In this document: in pieces, positions 56,691 through 64,000 of the stretch
Layout of the letters: each line of letters begins with the position of its first letter
Numbering within the stretch: position 1 is the first letter of the stretch
Source of the DNA: Antedon mediterranea
Taxonomy: Eukaryota > Echinodermata > Crinoidea > Comatulida > Antedonidae
Length of the DNA: 64,000 bases
Direction: 5' to 3'
NCBI RefSeq assembly: GCF_964355755.1
Contig: NC_092670.1
Coordinates: 6,721,001-6,785,000, forward strand
The notes under the pieces: generated by a model
Told to the model about the DNA's origin: nothing
The model's database searches: none
The model's input: the letters and a program-made list of their open reading frames with translations, nothing else
Made by a program: the position numbers and the translations under genes

Positions 56691-56964
56691 GTAATAAATT
56701 ACATAATGTACTCATCCTTTGTATTGAAACTGCATGTAAATGTATTCTAATTTATTAACCCTTTAAATTAATTATTTTGGCCTTCAATATCTAATTATAA
56801 TCTAACTCAACCTGATTAGAGTATACTGGATTTCCCTATGGTAAAAATCAGTATCGAAATCAGTATCAGTACATATACCAGTTTACTGTATTTGACATTA
56901 TGTAAATTTATATATTTTTGCAGCTAAAACTATCCAAATAATCATCTTAATTTCCTTCTTGTAG

Positions 56965-57210
56965 ATGATGTACCTCCTGTACTTACATGTCCAAATGATA
57001 TATTTGTTATGCTTGGAAATACAAGTTCTACCGTTGTTGTCAACTGGACACCAGCTAGTGTTTTTGATAATTCTGGGCTGGCTATAGTGCTTTATTCTTC
57101 ACCAAAGATGAGTGGTGACAAGTTTAATATTGGGACTTTTGTTATAACTTATACTGCCATTGATGCTTTTCACAATATAGCTACGTGTACCTTTACAATA
57201 ACTGTTAGAG
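56965..57210 (+). CDS. HYR51 exon
   Basis: Opens DDVPPVLTCPNDIFVMLGNT; VNWTPASVFDNSGL, SGDKFNIGTFVITYTAIDAFHN, ends ITVRG. Singleton; HN replaces GN. Confidence 0.91.
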
Positions 57211-57458
57211 GTAAATGAAAATCAACTCAATTTTTGTAATTTTATAGCGATTTAAACTTTACTGGTATAATAAGTACTTGGCTGTAGGCGACGCAATTAG
57301 CATAATACATTCCACTGGCTGCATAAAAAAGATTTATAATTCAAAGGTGCATGACCAAGTAGCTTGTCATATGATGCCAAATTGTAGAATGGTTATAAGG
57401 TCTGATATATCTGCTGACCCATATAAAATATCTAAAACTGTATTGATTTTTTTTATAG

Positions 57459-57701
57459 ATTTGGAATTACCATATTTTGAAAAATGTCCGGAATCGTTTA
57501 CCGTAGGAACAGATCCTGGATTAGCAACAGCTAATGTGTCATGGGTTGAACCAGTTGCTATTGACAATAATGGTATAAACAGAACAGTGCAGAATTATTA
57601 TCCCAATCAGATGTACAATATTTCAACATACACTTTGATGTATATTGCTTATGATAACTCAAATAACAATGCAACATGTGAATTTGTCATTTCAGTGGAA
57701 G
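57459..57701 (+). CDS. HYR52 exon
   Basis: Opens DLELPYFEKCPESFTVGTDP; VSWVEPVAIDNNGI, YNISTYTLMYIAYDNSNN, ends ISVEG. The F-x-I-G-T strand is altered to Y-N-I-S-T, adding a sequon. Confidence 0.9.
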
Positions 57702-58302
57702 GTAGGTATAACGCAAGCATTTGAATACGCAATCATTTGAATACCTAAATATATTTTGAGATTGGTGAATTGATTCCTTATTTTTAAACATCTTTTTGTA
57801 ATTTGCACTTTATAAATTCAAAACCATTACCCATTCACACGTACAATACAAATGTAACAGAGCTTTCAGATGCTAGTTTTGTCATGGTCGGTATTATGTA
57901 AAATAAACGCCTAGATTGTTTCTGTCGTCTTGAAAATACTCGATTTAAGCTCAGGTATTATACGTAAGAAATATTAAGTTGAAACACTGTCTAGAACCTG
58001 GACTATATATAAACTCCATTTAAAAAAACTCATGACTCATTGGTGTCGAAGATACCGACCGTACATTTGTTTTAAGAGTTGACACAGAAACATTTTTACA
58101 CGTTTGTATCAAAGTTATCTGTAAATCGAGTATTAGTTATAGCCTACTTAGTTACTTAAATGCATATAATGGCAGGTTTACATCTTTCATACCCGGCTAA
58201 CTTATCTACCAGTACAACCGCAGTGTGTTTTAACCTAAAGAATAACACATGTTGTAGACTTATATAATATCAAAATGAAACATTGTTTTTTGTTCTTTCC
58301 AG
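57702..58302 (+). other. Intron, nothing recognised
   Basis: 600 bp intron between HYR52 and HYR53. No exon, repeat or transposon end recognised. Confidence 0.5.
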
Positions 58303-58563
58303 ATAAAGAATTTCCAAATATTATATGTCCTGATAATATAACAAAGGAAACAGATCCTGGAATAGCCTTGACATTAGTAACTTGGAATGTACCTGTACCA
58401 ACTGATAATGTAGCAATTTTGCCAACCAGCGCAGTGGCTATTCCTCTCGTTTCTCCTCCTGTACAAATTTCTATTACTGGTAATGTGGCATATGAGCAAG
58501 GTTACACAGCAGAAGATACTTCAGGGAACATTGCTTCCTGTACATTCTATATCACGGTTGAAG
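58303..58563 (+). CDS. HYR53 exon, long centre
   Basis: 87 codons. Opens DKEFPNIICPDNITKETDPG; VTWNVPVPTDNVAILPTS, a Pro/Val/Ile-rich centre (VSPPVQISITGN), then GYTAEDTSGNIASC. Lacks the F-x-I-G-T strand, so the middle strands probably differ from normal HYR. Confidence 0.88.
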
Positions 58564-59103
58564 GTATTGTACATTCTTCAGTTTCTGAATCTCATGGTTT
58601 ACACTATTGTTTTAGAAAAACATGAGTATGTTGAAATCGACATCTTACAAGTATTAATATGTTGAAATTTACCAGGGACGACGTTGAATTGTTGCATTAA
58701 AATATACATTGGGTAATGGTAATATCTGTCAATCATGTGAGAGGTTGGGTTCAAAACCGTTACCATTTGTTTGTATCTCCAGTCAATGTTCTTTATACTC
58801 ATTGCCTCGTATCTCGTGCTTGATCTGTGTGTGTAAATTCTTCGTGGTACCATAAACGGTATGGTACATGATTAAAAAACCTATGGGATTATCTTCCATT
58901 TTGCTGATCGTGGTCCTATACACTAAGCCTACTGCGAGAGCAGTCTTTTACCGAAGAGGTCACCTCTGAATACACGATAGACAAGTCAGTAAAAGTGAGA
59001 TTTCTGTGGATACAATTTTAAGATAATCTGATTGCTGGTACAAAAGAAAAAAGAAATTCTAATAAATAATTTTCAACATGGTGTATAAATATTTTTTTAA
59101 CAG
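58564..59103 (+). other. Intron, nothing recognised
   Basis: 540 bp intron between HYR53 and HYR54. Nothing supported. Confidence 0.5.
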
Positions 59104-59346
59104 ATAAAGAACCACCTGTGATTACTGACTGTCCTCCGGATATGAATTTGACAACATCTTCAGGTATAAACTATACTACTGCTACCTGGACAGAACCAAC
59201 GGCAGAAGATAATGCAGGAACTCCAAAACTTGTAACAACACACAGTAGTGGAAGCAAGTTTTACACAGGTGACACGATTGTAACATACACAGCCGAAGAT
59301 GGTTTTATGAATACTGCTACGTGTAATTTTACAATAAATGTACAAG
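59104..59346 (+). CDS. HYR54 exon
   Basis: Opens DKEPPVITDCPPDMNLTTSS; ATWTEPTAEDNAGT, GSKFYTGDTIVTYTAEDGFMN, ends INVQG. Donor GTTAGT. Confidence 0.92.
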
Positions 59347-59845
59347 GTTAGTGTTAAATTTTAATTAGTTACTACTTCTACTTTTTTTATATTTTATATA
59401 ATTCTTTAAAAAAATATTTCCAAAAATAAAAAACAAACAGGCATCACATAACAATGGTAATAAGATATCAAATGATGTAAAGAAATAATCTGGTATGTCA
59501 TCGTAAAATTAAAATGAAGAGTTCACAAAAAATGAACACAATTTAAGAGCATGTTATTCTTCTACAAGTGAAAATTAATAATTAATTGATGATTAATATG
59601 CTTACGATATTACTTTACTTTATTGCCAACAAAAACATAAACAATCATCATTAACAAAAGGAGATTATTAACTTCATATCCCAAAATGATGGTTTGATCA
59701 TTTAAACAAAAGTTATAAATCCTCATATTCTAACGATATCTCATATTGTTATTTATTAAGTTACACTCTTATAATAAATGTTTCACTGTATCACTTTTAC
59801 AATAGGAGAATGATTTATATATATATATATGTATAATTTGTTTAG
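59347..59845 (+). other. Intron, nothing recognised
   Basis: 499 bp AT-rich intron, with a short (AT)n run at 59815-59830. Nothing else. Confidence 0.5.
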
Positions 59846-60097
59846 ATATTGAACCACCAGAGGCGTTGACCTGCCCAGAGAATGATACCTATAGTACAGA
59901 CCCTGGAGTTCCTTACAAAAAAGACATTAATTGGACAGTACCTGTATTCCAGGATAATGTACCTGGACTCTTAGATTACAGCAGTAATATAAATCCGTCA
60001 TCAAATACATTTCAACTCGGAACTACAATGGTGAAGTATGAATCTACAGACACATCAATGAACACTGGGTATTGTATTTTCTACATAACAGTCATTG
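59846..60097 (+). CDS. HYR55 exon
   Basis: Opens DIEPPEALTCPENDTYSTDP; INWTVPVFQDNVPGLL, FQLGTTMVKYESTDTSMN, ends ITVIG. DNVPG takes the place of DNSG. Confidence 0.91.
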
Positions 60098-60245
60098 GTA
60101 AGAAATTACATTGCTATATTTTTAAAATCCCTCCTCACTCCATAATGACCGCTATATTGGAGCCATTGATACCCATGTGCCTGCAGTGTGAACATGTGTA
60201 TAATGAACAAAAATGTACAAAATCTCTCTTCTTTTATAATAATAG

Positions 60246-60494
60246 ATGATGAAAACCCACAAATATCCTGTCCTGACAATGTGAATATCCATGCTGGTGA
60301 CGGGTCATCTGGAGCGGTGGTCAAATGGTCACTGAATATCACCGATAACACCGATGACTTACGAGTGTCTGGGACCGGTACACAGTACAATCAATCTGGA
60401 CATGAGTTTCCAATTGGCGTTACAACATTAGAGTATGTGGTAACAGATGGATTTGGAAACATGGATAACTGCACTTTTACAGTAATTGTTATAG
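60246..60494 (+). CDS. HYR56 exon (class I-like)
   Basis: Opens DDENPQISCPDNVNIHAGDG; VKWSLNITDNTDDL, HEFPIGVTTLEYVVTDGFGNMDNC, ends VIVIG. Shares DNT and IGxTTLEY with class I, so it may be near the ancestor of that class. Confidence 0.91.
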
Positions 60495-60626
60495 GTACGA
60501 CTTTTTATTCATTTGTTACGGTATACCATGAGAGTGTTATGCATCAAACCGCCACTTTCTTAACATAGCAAGCATTAAATACTGTTATGTTGTAATATCT
60601 AATATTTGAATTTATACTTTCTATAG

Positions 60627-60869
60627 ATGAGCAAGATCCAGTATTTAAAACATGTCCAGATAGTATTATTACAGAAACTGATCCAAGGGCATCGACTACA
60701 CGTGTAAGTTGGGACACTCCTGACATTGAAGATAACTCAGGTCAAGTGTCACTAGTTGCGTCAACGAGTCCTGATAGTTCGTTTAATATTGGAACCACTT
60801 CTGTTGTATACATTGCTAGTGATAACAGCAATAACATTGCAATATGTTCATTTAATGTCACTGTTGAAG
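60627..60869 (+). CDS. HYR57 exon
   Basis: Opens DEQDPVFKTCPDSIITETDP; VSWDTPDIEDNSGQ, SSFNIGTTSVVYIASDNSNN, ends NVTVEG. Confidence 0.92.
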
Positions 60870-60993
60870 GTAATTCAGATAAAAGAATGTTTACAATAAT
60901 AATGTATTCGAAATGTTACAATATTACACAAAACCTAATTTATATGTATGTGCTGGACAAAAATAATTATTGACACAATTGTTGTTCTAATAG

Positions 60994-61233
60994 ATACCGA
61001 AGCGCCTGTTTTAGAGTGTCCTCGTGACATCATTGATGTAGCAACCACCACATTGGGAATCCGCATTACTTGGCCAGATCCCAGATATACTGATAATTCG
61101 GAAAAATCTGTGAATATAAGTTCAACACGAACATCAGGAGATGTATTTACTTTTGGGACACATACTGTAACGTACACTGGAATTGACCAATCAGAAAACA
61201 GCGGTACATGTCAATTTGAAATCAAAATAGGAG
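60994..61233 (+). CDS. HYR58 exon, GC donor
   Basis: 80 codons, last HYR. Opens DTEAPVLECPRDIIDVATTT; ITWPDPRYTDNSEK, DVFTFGTHTVTYTGIDQSENSGTC, ends EIKIG. The donor is GC (GGAG|GCAAGT); all other donors here are GT. The otherwise perfect AAGT after GC is typical of GC-AG introns. Reading on without splicing meets a stop at about 61280. Confidence 0.88.
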
Positions 61234-61630
61234 GCAAGTATTATGAATGTTCAAAAGATTTTAATCTTTTGAACAGAAATTGATTGACACAGAAATCGGA
61301 AAGAAGTATTGTCTGAAAATTGTTTTCATTGAATCTTCACAAGTCAAGCCTGCTACATCAATGAAAAACCATTTTTAGACAATAATTTTTTTCCGCTTTC
61401 TGTGTCAACATAGTTATATAGTATCTAAGTGTGACGTAGTTAATGTACTGTACAATAAACCTCAAATAACCCAATTCAAGGATAGGTTAAATTTGTAATT
61501 CTCTGAATATTAAATAAGAATCAGATACAAAACTGGCACATTTGTATTATATTTAAGTTTGTTTGCTATTAAACAAATCAAAAGGGTCTTGTATAGGTTA
61601 TAATTGATGTTGCAATATTTATTTTCACAG
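61234..61630 (+). other. GC-AG intron
   Basis: 397 bp intron between HYR58 and the EGF exon, ending TATTTTCACAG. Includes an inverted pair (TTCAAAAGATT and AATCTTTTGAA, 61249-61275), which forms a near-perfect hairpin close after the donor. Confidence 0.7.
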
Positions 61631-61744
61631 ATTCGTGTACTTCTTCACCTTGTCAAAATGGAGGAACCTGTGCACAGTTAGAGACAGACTTTGAATGCAA
61701 CTGTCCTGTATTATATGAAGGCAACTTATGTCAAATACCACCAG
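61631..61744 (+). CDS. EGF-like domain exon
   Basis: 38 codons with six Cys in EGF order: DSCTSSPCQNGGTCAQ, then FECNCPVLYEGNLCQ. One exon, phase 1-1, as for many EGF modules. The D-x-N/D and aromatic-hydroxylation signature of calcium-binding EGF is absent, so it is probably not calcium-binding. Confidence 0.92.
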
Positions 61745-62065
61745 GTATCTATATAACCAAGTTGGTATTCTCGTAGTACTAGACCGAATTGTATCCTATT
61801 TGTTATTTTGCATTGTATCTAAAACTCCCTGTTTCACATTGTTATTTAGGAACGAGGGCCATTTCATTATTTTGAATGTTTTCTTATTATTTGCTAGCAG
61901 TAAAAACAAGCAATTATAGAATAATACATTTGTAACGATGATTCATGATGCATTTTTGCTTCACTTCTATTTAGTGAGGTTAATAATAAACAATAGGAAT
62001 TTGAAACCAATATATATGACCAATTTTCAAATACAACTAGTATACATTTATTACATAATATTTAG

Positions 62066-62332
62066 GTGAGCCAACAGCAGAAATTCAACCTTTATCGAAG
62101 AGTGTTAATTTGCAAAGTACAGTCACTTTTGAATGTATTATAACTTACTCAATTGATTGGCGTTGGTATAAAGACGACGTTGAACTCTCATCTGAAACAC
62201 AAAGTCTAAAGTTCCTCACAATTAATGAAGTTGGTCTGGAAAATCAAGGCTATTATTACTGCAAAGCGTTTGGAGTATCACCACATGATGGCGTAACAGA
62301 TAATTCAATGAAAGCAGTTCTTGTTGTTAAAG
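62066..62332 (+). CDS. Ig-like domain exon
   Basis: 89 codons. Opens GEPTAEIQPLSKSVNLQS. VTFECIITYSIDWRWYKDD gives the B-strand Cys and C-strand Trp; LENQGYYYCKAFGVSP gives the D/N-x-G-x-Y-x-C F-strand signature. It ends in a VLVVKG strand. Phase 1-1, acceptor ATATTTAG, donor GTACAC. Confidence 0.88.
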
Positions 62333-62549
62333 GTACACGTATTACAGTACTTACTTCAAAGCTACTAGAAAATAGACACAAATTGTAATTTAAGAAGGGA
62401 TCATTATAAAGATACTGTCTGTTCAGAGGTGCATTATGAAATAATTTGATATCCTCATAAGGAATATTTTCTATTAGTTTATATTTTCAAAAAAATAGTC
62501 CAGAGAAAAAAAATAGATATAGATATAAACTTGTAACTCTAAAAAAGGG

Positions 62550-63066
62550 AATAACACTCAGACATACGTGTTGATGCCATGTAATAACACTCAGATATAC
62601 GTGTTAATGCCATATAATAACACTCAGACATACGTGTTAATGCCATGTATACACTCAGACATACGTGTTAATGCCATGTAATAGCACTCAGACATACGTG
62701 TTAATGCCATGTAATAACACTCAGACATACGTGTTAATGCCATTTAATAACACTCAGACATACGTGTTAATGCCATGTAATAACACTCAGACATACGTGT
62801 TAATGCCATGTAATAACACTCAGACATACGTGTTAATGCCATGTAATAACACTCAGACATACGTGTTAATGCTACGTAATAACACACAGACATACGTGTT
62901 AATGCCATGTAATAACACTCAGACATACTTGTTAATGCCATCTAATAACACTCAGACATACGTGTTAATGCCATGTAATAACACTCAGACATACGTGTTA
63001 ATGCCATGTAATAACACTCAGACATACGTGTTAATGCCATGTAATAACACTCAGACATACGTGTTA
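62550..63066. repeat. 33-bp minisatellite, main array
   Basis: About 16 copies of a 33-bp unit (AATAACACTCAGACATACGT, then GTTAATGCCATGT), with point changes and one 31-bp copy. Because 33 is a multiple of three, both strands show long open frames with an 11-residue repeat; these are artefacts. Lies in the intron after the Ig exon and continues at 63338-63445. Confidence 0.95.
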
Positions 63067-63334
63067 AGCCTGGTTTCCATTAAAATCGCTACAGCGTTTC
63101 CATTAAAATCGCTACACGCGCGGATGTCGCCGACGCAATCGGGAATGCTCCCCGATTCATCGCAGTCAAATCGGCAAAGTTCAACCATGTTCAACTTTGC
63201 CGATTTTGTCGGCGATGAATAGTATACGCGTACCAAAGAATATTTAGCGCTCGCGTACTAGATCCCCGATAAATTCTAGCGTTTCCACAGAATCGCTACG
63301 CTCTGTCGTGTAGCGATTTTATGGAAACCAGGCT
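63067..63334. mobile_element. 268-bp MITE inserted in the minisatellite
   Basis: Inverted ends AGCCTGGTTTCCAT and ATGGAAACCAGGCT, extended by AAAATCGCTA-like inner matches. TTA flanks both ends (63064-63066 and 63335-63337), fitting a 3-bp Harbinger-type target duplication; a TTAA duplication is the alternative. GC-rich interior with a 13-bp hairpin (63169-63181 with 63193-63205) and a tandem copy of TTTCCATTAAAATCGCTACA. Confidence 0.8.
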
Positions 63335-63337
63335 TTA

Positions 63338-63445
63338 AGGCCATGTAATAACACTCAGACATACGTGTTAATGCCATGTAATAACACTCAGACATACGTG
63401 TTAACGCCATGTAATAACACTCAGACATACGTGTTAATGCCATGT
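63338..63445. repeat. 33-bp minisatellite, right part
   Basis: About three further copies of the same unit, in register with the array left of the MITE. Confidence 0.92.
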
Positions 63446-63932
63446 CGACCAATCAAGTTCTGGTATTTAATACCTTAATATAATACTTAGCGCTGTAATA
63501 AAACATTTGAGATCCACCGAGGGGTTTTCTTTGTCTTGGGTATCAAACTGTACAACGATAGAAAAGGCAGTATGTGTTATATTACATTTTCCCAGTTGTT
63601 TAGTCCTACTTTAGGTAAAAAAAGACTGTTTCCAGTTACTTAGATCAAATACGCACTGGAAACTTACCCCTATGCCTTTGTATTAACATAGAATGTGTAG
63701 TATTAGAAAACATATAAACTTATGTTAAGTAACATCAATTGAAGTTTATTTATGCATTCAACGAAAGGGTATAATTAAAATCTGTTTTCACATGTTATAG
63801 ATTATAACATTCATTATCAATATAGATTGCATTATATGAATATGATGTTTAGTATTCTTTAGAAATAGCTATTGCTATTGAATAATATGGTGCAGTACAA
63901 TTCTTACTAACTTTGTATCTATTATTATACAG
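63446..63932 (+). other. Intron, nothing recognised
   Basis: Unique AT-rich DNA up to the acceptor ATTATTATACAG. No feature seen. Confidence 0.5.
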
Positions 63933-64000
63933 ATGCTATTGCTGTGCCAACAGTGTTAACTTTCCTAAATTTTCAATTTACTTCGGCAATGAACAACCCT
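63933..64000 (+). CDS. Exon start after the Ig domain, possibly SEA-like
   Basis: Phase-1 entry, reading DAIAVPTVLTFLNFQFTSAM then NNP at the window edge. The pattern hydrophobic-x-F-x-x-x-F-T-x-x-x-x-x-P resembles the first strand and helix of SEA domains, but 22 residues are too few to decide. Confidence 0.55.

Larger units (their letters stand above)
6019..64000 (+). other. Giant YWTD-HYR(58)-EGF-Ig gene, partial at both ends
   Basis: One plus-strand gene assembled from 64 exons. Domain order is a partial LDLR class B propeller, 58 HYR domains, EGF-like, Ig-like and the beginning of another domain. HYR (hyalin repeat, about 82 residues, Ig-like beta sandwich with two conserved Cys) is known from sea urchin hyalin and many metazoan adhesion proteins. 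I sort the exons into classes for cross-reference: A (85 codons, opening like PEAPDIIDCPMD), B (95, CPTNVTSNNYIGEG), C (83, NEDPVLICPPNITTTT), D (TEPPKYIGCP), E (82, TEDPVFINCP), F (81, CPMDIILNTT), G (81, ESPTLNCVSNVTVYT), H (84, four Cys), I (86, FNVTTDNG), J (81, NCPDGIVNVT), K (80, CPSNIDVNTDP). Introns are GT-AG and phase 1 except the phase 2 intron after the first exon and one GC-AG intron. Neither the start codon and signal peptide nor the C-terminus is in the window. Probably extracellular, in adhesion or matrix; hyalin-like protein or adhesion GPCR are the two main options. Confidence 0.85.

Noticed and set aside
62665-63222. Long plus-strand open frame with an 11-residue repeat (MPCNNTQTYVL type)
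   Set aside because: It is the translation of the 33-bp minisatellite running into the MITE; the opposite strand is open too. No splice signals or domain.
62550-63445. CRISPR-like array
   Set aside because: Units are contiguous copies with no unique spacers, and the window is eukaryotic.

Overview
This is eukaryotic, AT-rich DNA with long introns, almost certainly from an echinoderm (class not determinable). The signs are a very long tandem array of hyalin-repeat (HYR) exons, the scattered palindromic motif TAGGCCTA, and a mixed load of metazoan transposons (CR1-like LINE, Ty3/gypsy, hAT, TTAA-type and TA-type elements, tRNA-derived SINE). There are no operons, rRNA genes or functional tRNA genes.

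One giant plus-strand gene runs from about 6.0 kb to the right edge and is open at both ends. I resolve 64 exons: 3 exons of an LDL-receptor class B (YWTD) beta-propeller (6019-7192), 58 single-exon HYR domains (8116-61233), one EGF-like exon (61631-61744), one Ig-like exon (62066-62332), and the start of a further exon (63933-64000) that may open a SEA-type domain. Every HYR exon is phase 1-1, opens by completing an Asp codon (G|AY) and closes by splitting a codon after G, so exons can be gained, lost or skipped without changing frame. The HYR exons alone total 14,628 nt (4,876 codons). The product should be a very large adhesion or matrix protein; EGF-Ig-(SEA?) at the C-terminal side makes an adhesion-GPCR-like end possible but unproven.

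The HYR array grew by stepwise segmental duplication. A three-exon unit of about 1.53 kb is present three times with near-identical introns (16388-20811). A twelve-exon block of about 6.4 kb is present twice, plus the first two exons of a third (31898-52999), and each block contains an internal four-exon duplication of about 1.8 kb. Exons after about 53.2 kb are all different and look older.

Region 1-6018 holds no convincing host exon: a decayed peptide fragment, an AT-rich minisatellite, a LINE RT relic and a 2.3 kb TTAA-flanked element. Introns hold a gag-protease relic (9.4-10.2 kb), a TA-flanked MITE (10.7-11.5 kb), a SINE (12.0-12.3 kb), a hAT element with perfect 8-bp target duplication (13.0-14.5 kb), a CR1-like LINE (23.3-30.1 kb) interrupted by a second TTAA element and abutting an oppositely oriented LINE fragment (30.1-31.3 kb), a complete but broken Ty3/gypsy element with LTRs (34.3-39.1 kb), and a 33-bp minisatellite interrupted by a MITE (62.5-63.4 kb).

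All exon limits were read by eye from splice signals, reading frame and HYR homology; they were not confirmed by transcript data.
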